A stretch of 64,000 nt of DNA. Origin: an uncultured Clostridia bacterium. Lineage in GTDB: Bacteria; Bacillota; Clostridia; Peptostreptococcales; Anaerovoracaceae. Each line of letters begins with the position of its first letter. Position 1 is the stretch's first letter. Below are positions 7,847-17,078 of this stretch, one piece after another. Location of the stretch: NCBI GenBank assembly GCA_934271235.1, contig CAKQQT010000001.1, positions 1 to 64,000 of the forward strand. Direction: 5' to 3'. Below the pieces are notes generated by a model that did not search any database, was not told the DNA's origin, and was given only the letters and a program-made list of their open reading frames with translations. The translations under genes and the position numbers were made by a program.

Positions 7847-9640
7847 ATGGACGAGAAACAGCTTTGGCTGCAGGCGGAAGCATTGGAACGGCAAATTGCG
7901 CTGCTGCCTGCCGGCTCCATTACCAAAAAAAAAGTAAATGGCAGAGAATATTTCTATCATAGATGGACCGAAGAAAAAAAGCGCAGAGAAAAGTATATTC
8001 CGGCAGATGAACTCAGCGATTTTCAGAAAAAAATCGAGAAAAGAAAAGTGCTGGAACGTGAATTAAAAGAAATTCGGAGACAGCTGCCCCAAAAGAAAAC
8101 CTCTGATAAAACCATGTTCAAAACACATATCCTCAAAGGAAGTAGATTGCGGAAATTTGCCGACAGCGTGAGAGATTACCGAAAGCGGGAATGCTTTCTC
8201 ACACTGCACGATTATATCTATGGAGAACCACAGGATAAAGTCTTGATCCTTTACGGCTTGCGGCGGACCGGAAAAACGACGATGATCCGCCAGATTTTCG
8301 CGGAAATGAACGATGAGGAACTTTCCCAAGCTGCATTCATACAGACCACCGCAAAAGATACACTTGCAGATGTGAACCATGATCTGAAAATATTAGAATC
8401 ACAGGGCGTCCGATATGTGTTTCTGGACGAGGTGACCTTGATGGAGGATTTCATCGAAGGTGCTGCGATCTTTTCTGATATTTTTGCGGCCTGCGGCATG
8501 AAGATCGTGTTGTCGGGAACCGATTCACTGGGTTTCTTGTTTACAGAAGACGAGCAGCTATACGATCGCTGTATTTTGCTGCATACGACGTTTATCCCTT
8601 ACCGGGAGTTTACGCGGGTGCTGGGTGTTCAGGGCATTGACGAATATATTCGGTATGGCGGAACGATGAGCCTTAGCGGTATACATTACAATCAAACTTC
8701 GCCTTTTGCGGACAAGGAACATGCGGATGAGTATGTAGATACGGCGATCGCCCGCAACATTCAACACTCGCTGCAATGCTATCAATACGGAGATCATTTT
8801 CGCCTTTTAAGGGAGCTGTATGAAAAAAAAGAGTTGACCAGTGCGATCAATCGTGTAGTGGAAGACATCAACCATCGCTTTACGCTGGAAGTTCTGACGC
8901 GTGATTTCAAATCCCATGACCTTGGGATCTCTGCGAATAATTTGCGGCGAGACCGAGAAAATTCCACAGATATTCTCGATCGCATCGATCTTGCAGGTGT
9001 GACGAAAAGCCTGCGCCAACTGCTGGAAATCCGGAATCGGGAGGAACAAACGGTCAATCTGCGGGAGGCGCATGCCGCAGAGATCAAAGAGTACCTGGAG
9101 CTGTTGGATCTGACCAAAGATGTGGATGTCCTGCATTTTCCTCATGTGAATGAGACCTCAAAGCGTACGGTCATTACCCAGCCGGGACTTCGCTATGCGC
9201 AGGCAGATGCACTGATCCGCAGTCTGCTGCTGGATGAAACCTTTGCTTCGCTGTCCCTTGTCGAACGAAATGCGGTGCAGAAACGTATTCTGACCGAGAT
9301 CAAAGGCAGAATGCTGGAAGACCTTGTTCTGCTGGAAACGAAACTGGCAGATCCGCACAAGCAGGTATTTGTGCTGCAGTTTCCGATCGGAGAATTTGAT
9401 ATGGTCGTAGCAGATCCGGAGACAGCGTCCTGCAGGATCTTTGAGATCAAGCACAGCAAAGAAGCTGTACCGCAGCAGTACCGTCATTTGATCGACGAGG
9501 AAAAATGTGCGCAGACAGAGCATCGTTATGGAACCATTACCGGAAAATTTGTTCTTTACCGTGGAGAAGATCAGGTCATAAACGGGATCCAATATCGCAA
9601 TGTCGAAGAATATCTGCTCCACAATGCAAGTTTTTCATAA
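7847..9640 (+). CDS. AAA ATPase with C-terminal nuclease-like domain
   Basis: The protein has 597 residues from ATG 7847, chosen because GGAGGTG lies 6 nt before it; GTG 7838 overlaps that site. The N-terminus (LPAGSITKKKVNGREYFYHR) resembles short DUF6788-like domains of Clostridia. An ATPase follows with Walker A GLRRTGKTT (about 137-145), Walker B YVFLDEV (about 188) and VLSGTDS as sensor 1. Near the end, GEFDMVVADPETASCRIFEI then KHS has the spacing of a PD-(D/E)xK nuclease core (D, E, K). This layout is like the DUF4143 ATPases, such as the one at 58717. Role unknown; defence or a nucleic-acid function is speculation. Confidence 0.8.
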   Translation: MDEKQLWLQAEALERQIALLPAGSITKKKVNGREYFYHRWTEEKKRREKYIPADELSDFQKKIEKRKVLERELKEIRRQLPQKKTSDKTMFKTHILKGSRLRKFADSVRDYRKRECFLTLHDYIYGEPQDKVLILYGLRRTGKTTMIRQIFAEMNDEELSQAAFIQTTAKDTLADVNHDLKILESQGVRYVFLDEVTLMEDFIEGAAIFSDIFAACGMKIVLSGTDSLGFLFTEDEQLYDRCILLHTTFIPYREFTRVLGVQGIDEYIRYGGTMSLSGIHYNQTSPFADKEHADEYVDTAIARNIQHSLQCYQYGDHFRLLRELYEKKELTSAINRVVEDINHRFTLEVLTRDFKSHDLGISANNLRRDRENSTDILDRIDLAGVTKSLRQLLEIRNREEQTVNLREAHAAEIKEYLELLDLTKDVDVLHFPHVNETSKRTVITQPGLRYAQADALIRSLLLDETFASLSLVERNAVQKRILTEIKGRMLEDLVLLETKLADPHKQVFVLQFPIGEFDMVVADPETASCRIFEIKHSKEAVPQQYRHLIDEEKCAQTEHRYGTITGKFVLYRGEDQVINGIQYRNVEEYLLHNASFS

Positions 9641-9660
9641 GAAGTACGAAAGGAACCTTT

Positions 9661-10506
9661 ATGTATCGATTATTTCCGGACAAAGCCGTGAATTGCAGCA
9701 GGATCCGCATTCCGCGCAAGAACGGCGGTACCTTCCCGGCGCTGGTGGTTTCTCCGAAAAAACCGCAGACAGACGCACCGGGTGTGTTATGGCTGCATGG
9801 AGGCGGTTACCTGGCAGGAATGAAAGAAATGGTGCATATGTCCAGAGCTGTTGATCTGGTGAAACATTACGGAGCCGTTGTGATCGCACCGGGATACCGG
9901 TTGTCATGGGCAGCCCCTTATCCGGCTGCGATCGACGACTGTTACGACGCGCTGCTTTATGTCAAACAGCATACGGATGCGCTGCGCATCAATCGACATC
10001 AGATCATGGTAGGTGGTGAGAGTGCAGGCGGCGGGCTGTGTGCTGCATTATGCATGATGGCCAGAGACCGCAGCGAGGTGCAGATCGCATACCAAATGCC
10101 GCTGTATCCGATGTTGGATAACCTGGACACAGAATCTTCTGCGGATAATCACGGCAGGGTCTGGAACACAAGAAAAAATCATATCGCATGGCGGCTTTAT
10201 CTGAGAAAAGACGCGAAGAAAGCAGTTTCGCCATATGCGGCACCTGCACGGCAGACCTGCTATACCGGACTGCCGCCGGCCTATACGTTTGTCGGGGACG
10301 GTGAACCGTTTTATGCGGAGACCTGTACGTTTATCGAAAACCTGAAGCGTGCCGGCGTTGAGGCAGAGATGGACGTATACCCTACAAATATGCACGCATT
10401 TGACATGATGCGGCCGGAAGAACCGTTGAGCAAACAAGCAGCGGCAAAATTCAATGCAAAATTTGACTATGCACGGAAGCATTATTTCGCAGAGAATCAA
10501 AAGTGA
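9661..10506 (+). CDS. Alpha/beta hydrolase (HSL-type esterase)
   Basis: The 281-residue protein has the hormone-sensitive-lipase group hallmarks: oxyanion motif LWLHGGGYLAG, nucleophile GGESAGGGLC, and a late NMHAFDMM that carries the catalytic His, with an Asp in FVGDGEPF. The start ATG 9661 follows AAAGGAACC. There is no signal peptide, so the enzyme is cytoplasmic, acting on short-chain esters. It begins 20 nt after the ATPase gene and may be cotranscribed with it, but nothing links their functions. Confidence 0.85.
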   Translation: MYRLFPDKAVNCSRIRIPRKNGGTFPALVVSPKKPQTDAPGVLWLHGGGYLAGMKEMVHMSRAVDLVKHYGAVVIAPGYRLSWAAPYPAAIDDCYDALLYVKQHTDALRINRHQIMVGGESAGGGLCAALCMMARDRSEVQIAYQMPLYPMLDNLDTESSADNHGRVWNTRKNHIAWRLYLRKDAKKAVSPYAAPARQTCYTGLPPAYTFVGDGEPFYAETCTFIENLKRAGVEAEMDVYPTNMHAFDMMRPEEPLSKQAAAKFNAKFDYARKHYFAENQK

Positions 10507-10603
10507 AGATTTTTTAATTTTCCTGTGGCACATAGACAGAAAATGTGATAGAATAAAGATAAAAAAGAACGTATGTTTGCAACGCGAAAAGAGGAGAATA
10601 TAG

Positions 10604-11167
10604 ATGATATACAAAACGCATTATGATTCGCCGCTGGGCGGCATGCTGCTGTCGGCGGATGACAAAGGGCTGACAGGGCTATGGTTTGACGGACAGAAAT
10701 ATTTTGCCTATGGGCTGGCGGAATCTGAGACAGTCGGGGCGGCCTGTCATGGATCTTGTGAAGAAGAAACTTTGCCGCTGCTGGCTGAGGCGAAGCGCTG
10801 GCTGGACATCTATTTCGCGGGAAAAGAGCCGGACTTCGACTTGCCGCTCAACCTGTCGGGAACTGCGTTTCAGAAAAAAGTCTGGGGAATTTTATGCACG
10901 ATCCCTTATGGTAAGACCATGACCTATGGAAAGATCGCGGCGCAGCTTGCGGCAGAACAGGGAGCCGTGCATATGTCGGCCCAGGCGGTCGGCGGTGCAG
11001 TCGGACGTAACCCGCTGAGCATCATCGTTCCGTGCCACCGGGTTGTTGGTACGAACGGCAGCCTGACCGGATATGCCGGAGGCATTGACCGCAAGATTAA
11101 ACTGCTCACACTGGAAGGCACCGATATGAGCAAGTTTTTCGTGCCGAAAAAGGGAACGGCATTGTGA
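10604..11167 (+). CDS. ogt: Methylated-DNA--protein-cysteine methyltransferase
   Basis: The 187-residue suicide repair protein moves the alkyl group from O6-methylguanine to its own cysteine. The active site is IIVPCHRVVG, preceded by the winged-helix DNA-binding part (GTAFQKKVWGILCTIPYGKT, TYGKIA) with its arginine finger region AVGRNPLS. Length and domain order fit Ogt. AGAGGAG lies 8 nt before ATG 10604. Confidence 0.95.
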   Translation: MIYKTHYDSPLGGMLLSADDKGLTGLWFDGQKYFAYGLAESETVGAACHGSCEEETLPLLAEAKRWLDIYFAGKEPDFDLPLNLSGTAFQKKVWGILCTIPYGKTMTYGKIAAQLAAEQGAVHMSAQAVGGAVGRNPLSIIVPCHRVVGTNGSLTGYAGGIDRKIKLLTLEGTDMSKFFVPKKGTAL

Positions 11168-11201
11168 CAAAAGTGTGCATAATAAAAAACGATTAGATTT
11201 T

Positions 11202-12098
11202 TTAATCCGTGTATGCGATCCGAAAATAATCCAAATATGCTTTATACTTATCCTGCGCAGCCAGACAGGTATCGGTCAGATACCCCTTTTCGCGGGTCCA
11301 TTCTTTCAGCCCGCGGTAATAAAACAGCTTCAGATCGTCCTCAATGATAAACGGAACGATATGATATTTCAGGCATTCCTTAAACAGGATCAGCCTGCCT
11401 ACGCGTCCGTTGCCGTCCTGAAACGGGTGGATCTGTTCAAACTTTACATGAAAGTCCAGAAGATCTTCGAATGTATGCGCTTGCTTGCGATGGTATTCCG
11501 CTAACAGGGCTTTCATCTTGTCCGCCACATCTTCCGGCAGCGCGGTGTCCGTACCACCAACTTCGTTGGGAAGTTTCTTATAATTGTCGGCAGCAAACCA
11601 ATCTTTGCGGGAGTCACTGGTACCGGTTTTCAAGATCAGATGCAGTTCCTTGATGAACTTTTCTGTCAGCGGTGCTTTTGCGTGATCTATGATCCTATCA
11701 ATGCAGCGAAAATGATTGGCTGTTTCGATCACATCATCTACGTTGAGGACTTCTTTTTCTATGCCAATGGTATTTGTCTCGAAGATATAGCGTGTCTGCT
11801 CATGGGTCAGGCGGCTTCCTTCCATATGATTCGAATTGTAGGTCAGATCGATCTGTGTCTTATGATAAATGCCGCCGGAATATTTTTTCTTTTTTTCTTC
11901 CTGTAAAATATCCAGCAGCGTCATCGGCGGAGCATCTTTCTGATTGGAACGCGCAGGTTTTTCTGCGTTTTCGGGGATATTCCAGGTCTTTCCGGTAAGA
12001 AAGGCGCCAGGGACCCGCCCTTTGGCGCAGTAATTTCTCACACTGCGCTCGGAGATATTCCATTTTTTTGCGATATCCGCAACGGAAAGATATTGCAT
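11202..12098 (-). CDS. Fic-domain protein with N-terminal helix-turn-helix
   Basis: Residues 1-45 look like an excisionase/MerR-type DNA-binding segment (SVADIAKKWNISERSVRNYC). The Fic core follows with catalytic motif HPFQDGNGR at 224-232, all key residues present. SNHMEG at 89-94 fits the (S/T)xxxE(G/N) inhibitory helix placed N-terminal to the Fic core (class II), whose Glu blocks ATP. Such enzymes add AMP to target hydroxyls. The HTH plus the palindromic site pair upstream (12149-12204) suggests self-regulation. Targets are unknown. Confidence 0.85.
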   Translation of the reverse strand: MQYLSVADIAKKWNISERSVRNYCAKGRVPGAFLTGKTWNIPENAEKPARSNQKDAPPMTLLDILQEEKKKKYSGGIYHKTQIDLTYNSNHMEGSRLTHEQTRYIFETNTIGIEKEVLNVDDVIETANHFRCIDRIIDHAKAPLTEKFIKELHLILKTGTSDSRKDWFAADNYKKLPNEVGGTDTALPEDVADKMKALLAEYHRKQAHTFEDLLDFHVKFEQIHPFQDGNGRVGRLILFKECLKYHIVPFIIEDDLKLFYYRGLKEWTREKGYLTDTCLAAQDKYKAYLDYFRIAYTD

Positions 12099-12148
12099 CT
12101 ATCGTCCTCCTGTTTGATCCAAAAGTTGCATAAGAATAGTATATCATA

Positions 12149-12204
12149 TTATCGGCAATAAATGTACAACTTATTTGATTATAAAATGAAGTTTTTGCCG
12201 ATAA
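12149..12204 (-). promoter_or_regulatory. Inverted 10-bp sites upstream of fic gene
   Basis: TTATCGGCAA (12149-12158) and TTGCCGATAA (12195-12204) are exact inverted copies 36 nt apart, upstream of the Fic gene. They could be a pair of operator half-sites for its N-terminal helix-turn-helix. The remainder of 12099-12397 shows no gene. Confidence 0.45.
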
Positions 12205-12397
12205 CGTCAAGTTTAGCGTTAGAAATAAATGAACGATAAAGTCTGAGACTTTTGCAGACGACTGATAAGAATGTAATGTTGCCTGTACTCAGAAAATATG
12301 GTACGATGATAATAACATTCGAAGTATATGGAAATGGCACTGCTTTCCTGACATGGAGAGGGCTTCAATGCCTGAAATACCTTGGAGGTAAGGAACT

Positions 12398-12664
12398 ATG
12401 AGAGAGAATACAAGACCCTCCATTATGCAAAACTTTGATGCGGAGCTTGCAGGGATGATCTCCAAAAGCAGAGGGGTATCGCTGATGGATGGATTGCGTA
12501 TCTTTTTGAGATCGCAAACCCATAAGATGCTTCTTGACAATGAACTGAGACTCTGGTATTTTAGTCCGCTGGCCATCTTTGATATGTGGGAAAATGAAGA
12601 GGCAACAGGCGATCCCGGGAACTCCCTGTATCTGAGAGGTGATGAAATTGACGAAAGAATTTAA
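12398..12664 (+). CDS. Small unrecognised protein, first of a possible toxin-antitoxin-like pair
   Basis: This 88-residue protein starts at ATG 12398, 7 nt after GGAGGTAAGG. It is mostly helical (AELAGMISKSRGVSLMDGLR) with a tail ending LRGDEIDERI. I cannot name the family. Its stop overlaps the next small gene (12642) by 23 nt, so the two are translationally coupled. The second is DUF3791-like, a family found in Clostridia next to toxin-like genes. Confidence 0.6.
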   Translation: MRENTRPSIMQNFDAELAGMISKSRGVSLMDGLRIFLRSQTHKMLLDNELRLWYFSPLAIFDMWENEEATGDPGNSLYLRGDEIDERI

Positions 12665-12857
12665 GTTTTTTGCCTACCTGTTGGAATGTTATGCGGTGCA
12701 TAAGGAAACTACGGCAGATAAGATTCTGGAAATCCTGGATGAAAAGAATCTGACTCAGTTTGTCTATGATATGTATGAATTATATCACAGCGAAGCGATC
12801 GAAAATGCGTTTACCGATCTTGACAGCGTGATCAAAACCGGCAAACCGGCATACTAA
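12642..12857 (+). CDS. DUF3791-like small protein
   Basis: The protein has about 71 residues (FKFFAYLLECYAVHKETTAD, then FVYDMYELYHSEAIENAF), with the helix pattern of DUF3791 proteins, which lie in two- or three-gene modules in Clostridia. The start is ambiguous: GTG 12639, ATG 12642 or TTG 12648. TTG has the best spacing from GAGAGG (12634-12639). It ends before a shared terminator facing the LysR gene. Confidence 0.65.
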   Translation: MKLTKEFKFFAYLLECYAVHKETTADKILEILDEKNLTQFVYDMYELYHSEAIENAFTDLDSVIKTGKPAY

Positions 12858-12878
12858 GAAAAATATAACCATACGCAC

Positions 12879-13730
12879 TTACCGACCGGAAAAAATCCTT
12901 GTGAATTTTTTTCGGTCTTTTTCTTTTGCAATGAAATAGAAAGTGACATTGACCTCAGGGTCGGTGATTGGCACGAAAACACGGTCTTGTGGATGAGTAT
13001 AGTCGTGCATGGCAAGGTTGGTGGAGAAATACGGCAGGACAGAGGCTGCGATCAGATCTTCAAACGATGTACGGTCAGTCTGCACAAGGAAGCGGGAGTC
13101 CGGCATTTTTTCATCGACGATGTCGCGCCAAAAGCCCAGGTTTGGCATGATGATTATGTTTTGACCGTTGATGTCGGCAAGCCGCAGCGTTTTGGCCTTT
13201 GCTTTCGGGTGGCTCTTGGGCAGGGCGAACATGAGGTGCTCCTCTGCAAACGGAACGGCTGTGCAGTCATCGATTTCGGGATGTTCTTCGGCCGCAGCGG
13301 GCAGAATGATAAATTGATAAGTATCCTGCAGGAGTCCCTCTTTGAGCTGCGGGATATTTTTGATCTCGGAAGCGATGGTCATATCCGGATAAGCCCGGCG
13401 GAGCATGCGGACAAGCTGAATGCCGGGCATCGGTGCGCTGGAGCCGATGCTGATGGTGTTGTTCATGCGGTCAAAGGCACGGACACGGAATACCATGTCA
13501 CTGAGCTGATCGATGACTTTTTGTGCATACTCCACGGCGAGCTGACCATTTTCGTTGAGTGTGAGACGGTTCTTTTGGCGTTCAAAGAGCGAAACGCCCA
13601 GTTCTGCCTCAATTTGCTGCATAGTACGGCTCAGCGACGGTTGAGAGATATGCAGTTCTTCTGCTGCTGCGGATAAAGTGCCGCACTTCGCAAAAATCAG
13701 CAGTTGCTGCAGTTGGCTGGTTTCTAACAT
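12879..13730 (-). CDS. LysR-family transcriptional regulator
   Basis: The 283-residue protein has the LysR winged helix in residues 1-60 (LLIFAKCGTLSAAAEELHIS, QPSLSRTMQQIE) and a substrate-binding domain (ISIGSSAPMPGIQLVRML and onward). Length is normal and no damage is seen. It is divergent from the aldo/keto reductase remnant at 13907, with 176 nt between, so that gene was probably its target. On the plus strand of that gap, TTGTAC and TATACT (about 13833-13862, 18 nt apart) look like the target promoter. Confidence 0.9.
   Translation of the reverse strand: MLETSQLQQLLIFAKCGTLSAAAEELHISQPSLSRTMQQIEAELGVSLFERQKNRLTLNENGQLAVEYAQKVIDQLSDMVFRVRAFDRMNNTISIGSSAPMPGIQLVRMLRRAYPDMTIASEIKNIPQLKEGLLQDTYQFIILPAAAEEHPEIDDCTAVPFAEEHLMFALPKSHPKAKAKTLRLADINGQNIIIMPNLGFWRDIVDEKMPDSRFLVQTDRTSFEDLIAASVLPYFSTNLAMHDYTHPQDRVFVPITDPEVNVTFYFIAKEKDRKKFTRIFSGR
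12884..12920. terminator. Bidirectional terminator between convergent genes
   Basis: GACCG then an A run pairs with a T run then CGGTC, with a CTTTTTCTTTT tail on the plus side. It overlaps the last codons of the LysR gene. Confidence 0.65.
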
Positions 13731-13876
13731 GATGATGACCTCCCCAGTGTTTTCTGGGAATAGTATAGCGGATTATCCGGGAAAAAGCAAGTTCCAGTAT
13801 TCATATAATGCATAGCAGTATTGAAAAGCGATATTGTACTTTTTGCGAAAGCTGCACTATACTAGGAGACAGATAA

Positions 13877-14242
<366 letters not shown>

Positions 14243-14278
14243 CAGAAAGACAACAGACAAAAAAGGGGGCGAAACGAT

Positions 14279-14403
14279 ATGAAAACAAAAAAAGGAAAAT
14301 GGAAAACAATTTTATGCATCACGGCGGCAGTTCTGGCCATCGGTTCAGCAGCGGCGCATCGGATGCTGATATTACAGACTGGGTAAACTCGCTGGGACTG
14401 TAA
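14279..14403 (+). pseudogene. Flavodoxin-like lipoprotein or exported flavodoxin remnant (both ends only)
   Basis: ATG 14279 follows AAAGGGGGCG and opens a signal peptide (MKTKKGKWKTILCITAAVLA). After about 28 codons the reading frame changes near 14358 and yields SDADITDWVNSLGL ending at TAA 14401, a typical flavodoxin C-terminus. Nearly the whole middle (over 400 bp by comparison with the family) is gone. The signal peptide and C-terminal tail are clear; the family name is inferred from the tail. Confidence 0.55.
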
Positions 14404-14482
14404 GCAGCGGCTATGCGCAGCGACAGAAACAGAAATTTTGCGTTTTCGCTTTGAAGCGAGAAACAGGAAAGGCGGCAATGTG

Positions 14483-15640
14483 ATGAATAATTTTATCTAT
14501 GAAAATAAAACGAAAGTCTATTTCGGCAAGGGCAGTGTCAAAGAACAGTTAGGAAATCTGTTGGACCGTTACGGCAAAACGGTTATGCTGGCTTATGGCG
14601 GCGGTTCGATCAAGCGCAATGGCGTATACGATGAAATCATGGAGATCCTGCAGGGAAAACAGAAGGACGTGGTTGAGTTTTCCGGTATTATGTCGAATCC
14701 GACCTATGCAAAGGTGCAGGAGGGCGCGAAACTGGCAAAAGAAAACCATGTAGACCTGATCCTCGCGGTTGGCGGCGGTTCCGTATCGGATTGCTGCAAA
14801 GTGGTTTCTGCACAGGCCAAAGTGGACGAAGATATCTGGGAGATGCAGACCGTCAAACACATTCTGCCGACGGCATTCATTCCGCTGGGCACGATCGTGA
14901 CCGTGTTCGGTACCGGTTCGGAAATGAATAACGGTGCAGTCATCACCAACGAAGAAAAGAAGATCAAAGGTGCAGTCTGGGGTGCACAGGCGGATTTCGC
15001 CTTCCTCGACCCGGCGTACTCTCTGTCGGTTCCGTTCAAACAGGTCATCTCCGGCGCATTCGATACATTGAGCCATGCGATGGAAACTTATTTCGGAAAG
15101 CCCGATGTGAACAACCTGTCCGATGATCTCAGTGAGGCTGTGATGCGCAGTGTGATCCGCAATATCCGCGTACTGCTCACGGATCCGGAGAACTATGAAG
15201 CTCGCAGTGAACTGGCATGGGACTCTGCCATGGCCGAAAACGGAATCCTCAAGATCGGTAAGGTCACAGATTTCCAGGCGCATCAGATGGAACATCAGCT
15301 CGGTGCCTATACCGACTGTAATCACGGCGCAGGTTTAGCAGCCATTCACCCGGTGCTGTACCGCCATATCTATAAGGACGGCGCGGCGCGCTTTGCCCGT
15401 TTCGCGCAGAACGTATGGGGCATCCCGCCGCAGGGCAGTGAGGAAGAAACCGCATTGGCGGGTGTGGCAGCGCTGGCAGACTTTATCCGCGAGATCGGCA
15501 TGCCGACAACTTTCGCAGAGCTTGGGATCCCGGCAGATACCGATTTTCGTGCGATCGCAGACTCGACGAACCTGACGCCGGGCTGCTGCAAAAAGCTGAC
15601 CCACGACGAAATCTATGATATACTGTTAGCATGCAAATAG
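14483..15640 (+). CDS. Iron-containing alcohol dehydrogenase (NAD(P)H-dependent butanol dehydrogenase type)
   Basis: The intact 385-residue group III dehydrogenase has coenzyme motif AVGGGSVSDCCK. Its metal ligands lie in FDTLSHAMETYF (Asp, His), DFQAHQMEHQLGA and NHGAGLAAIHP (two His). The start ATG 14483 follows AGGAAAGGCGG. It interconverts aldehydes and alcohols in the cytoplasm, usually in the reducing direction in fermenters. It sits among remnants of other oxidoreductases, which suggests this locus once held a redox/aldehyde detoxification cluster of which this gene survives. Confidence 0.9.
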   Translation: MNNFIYENKTKVYFGKGSVKEQLGNLLDRYGKTVMLAYGGGSIKRNGVYDEIMEILQGKQKDVVEFSGIMSNPTYAKVQEGAKLAKENHVDLILAVGGGSVSDCCKVVSAQAKVDEDIWEMQTVKHILPTAFIPLGTIVTVFGTGSEMNNGAVITNEEKKIKGAVWGAQADFAFLDPAYSLSVPFKQVISGAFDTLSHAMETYFGKPDVNNLSDDLSEAVMRSVIRNIRVLLTDPENYEARSELAWDSAMAENGILKIGKVTDFQAHQMEHQLGAYTDCNHGAGLAAIHPVLYRHIYKDGAARFARFAQNVWGIPPQGSEEETALAGVAALADFIREIGMPTTFAELGIPADTDFRAIADSTNLTPGCCKKLTHDEIYDILLACK

Positions 15641-15698
15641 CAAGCAGATAGAAAGTACAGTGCAGATTGTAAGAGCACAGAAAAATTTTTTGGAGGAA

Positions 15699-16155
15699 AT
15701 GGAATACGAGTATTTTATTTATCAACGGAAGCCCAAATAGGAGCGGAAATACCGCAGCACTGGCGGCAGCGCTGCTGGCAGGCAAGGATTACGAAACCTT
15801 AACTCTGACCGATTACACCATCGGCAGCTATGGACAGAATCTGCCGGGAGATGGTCTGGATACGGTGATCGCAGCCATGGAAAAAGCAGACACGATCGTG
15901 ATCGGTTCCCCATTGTATTGGCACAATATCTGCGGCAGCGTGCGCAACGTACCGGATCGCTTCTACGGGAAAGTGGAGAACGGCGCACTGGCAGGCCGTA
16001 AGCTTTTCTTCGTATTCCAGGGTGCTGCACCCGAAAAATGGATGCTGGAAGCAGGCGAATTTACGATGAAACGCTTTGCTGCGCTGTATGGCTTGACTTA
16101 CGGCGGTATGGCTGTCAACAAAGAAGAAGCCGCAAAGCTGCAGAAGGAAGTATAA
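15699..16155 (+). pseudogene. NADPH-dependent FMN reductase/flavodoxin-like protein with start-proximal frameshift
   Basis: GGAGGAA is followed by ATG 15699, but that frame closes within 14 codons. From 15703 another frame encodes the complete family: NTSILFINGSPNRSGNTAAL (flavin phosphate loop), IVIGSPLYWHNICGSVRNV, FFVFQGAAPEKWMLEAG, to 16155. Removing one G after the ATG (15701-15702) would restore an about 150-residue protein of normal size. It is a natural frameshift or a sequence error. GTG 15865 could give only a truncated product. Confidence 0.75.
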
Positions 16156-16214
16156 TCTCCGCGAATGGATTGACAAAGCGCTCTCTCAAATTTATAATAA
16201 GATCAAGAACCGAC

Positions 16215-16246
16215 GAAAGCCGCCTGTTTCCGGGCGGCTTTCTTAA
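16215..16246 (+). terminator. GC-rich hairpin terminator
   Basis: GAAAGCCGCC pairs with GGCGGCTTTC around 8 nt. The T tail is short, so termination may be weak. Confidence 0.6.
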
Positions 16247-16295
16247 GAATAAACGGTTAGCATACGCTAACGCTAAAGAGAGGATCAACATCGAC

Positions 16296-17006
16296 ATGAA
16301 AGACCAGGATTTACAATTTGACCGCAGCTGCCATGTGATCTATACCAAGGCATGCAAGGAACAGATACAAGATAAGATCGCCCGGCATTATCCACAGGCA
16401 GAACGGGAAGCTGTCTGGGAAAAGGTGCAGATGCAATATGTGGATTTCCTCAAGGATTGGCGGACAGACCTCGGCGGCGCAAAGAATTTCCATAACGGCG
16501 CCGGCGGTACTTATGACTGTATCGCCTTGATGAGCTATTATGTGGTCTGCAAAGCGGTGACGAGCCTTGCAGAGATCGAGGAAATGGAGGGCGAACTGTT
16601 TCTGCCCGCGTTCCGGAGATTGCAGAAGATCGGCCTGATCGACTGCAATAAGTCGTTTTGGAAAAAGCTCCTGCACAAGGCGTTTCAAAACGCCAAGAAA
16701 AAATGCGATGCATGGGGCGATTATCAGATGTATTTGGCGCCTTACGAAAAGGATAAGCCGATCTACTATGAGTTTACGCATTGCCCGACCGCAGAGTTTG
16801 CAAAGAAACACGATCTGCTGGAAGTCATGCCTGCTCTGTGCAACCCGGACTATACCGGCATGGAACTGATCGGAGCCAAACTGGTGCGCACTACGACCTG
16901 TTCCAACGGAGACAAGTGCGACTATACCATTTGCGGCAGCAAAGATCCGTATAGCAAGGAGCATCCGGAGTACGTCGATGAAGAAGGCTACCGGCGCAAC
17001 CGGTAA
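16296..17006 (+). CDS. ATC hydrolase-like protein, paralog of the 3312 gene
   Basis: The 236-residue protein has the same ending pattern as the gene at 3312: YYEFTHCPTAEFAKKHDL, LLEVMPALCNPDYTGMELIG, and TTCSNGDKCDYTI with the CxxGxxCDY motif. The first half has GGAKNFHNGAGGTYDCI. The family includes L-2-amino-thiazoline-4-carboxylate hydrolase; the true substrate is unknown. AGAGAGG at 16277 is 12 nt from ATG 16296, a long spacing, so the start is moderately sure. It stands alone between a terminator and the toxin-antitoxin locus. Confidence 0.7.
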   Translation: MKDQDLQFDRSCHVIYTKACKEQIQDKIARHYPQAEREAVWEKVQMQYVDFLKDWRTDLGGAKNFHNGAGGTYDCIALMSYYVVCKAVTSLAEIEEMEGELFLPAFRRLQKIGLIDCNKSFWKKLLHKAFQNAKKKCDAWGDYQMYLAPYEKDKPIYYEFTHCPTAEFAKKHDLLEVMPALCNPDYTGMELIGAKLVRTTTCSNGDKCDYTICGSKDPYSKEHPEYVDEEGYRRNR

Positions 17007-17043
17007 ATGCGCAGCTGAAGAAATACCCAGATAGAATTTGCAC

Positions 17044-17072
17044 TTGTACTTTGTTTTCCATTATGCTAGAAT
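17044..17072 (+). promoter_or_regulatory. Promoter of the antisense (antitoxin) RNA
   Basis: TTGTAC (17044-17049), 17-nt spacer ending TATGC, TAGAAT (17067-17072). It points toward the shared terminator with no open frame between, predicting a start near 17079. Confidence 0.7.
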
Positions 17073-17078
17073 AGAGCC

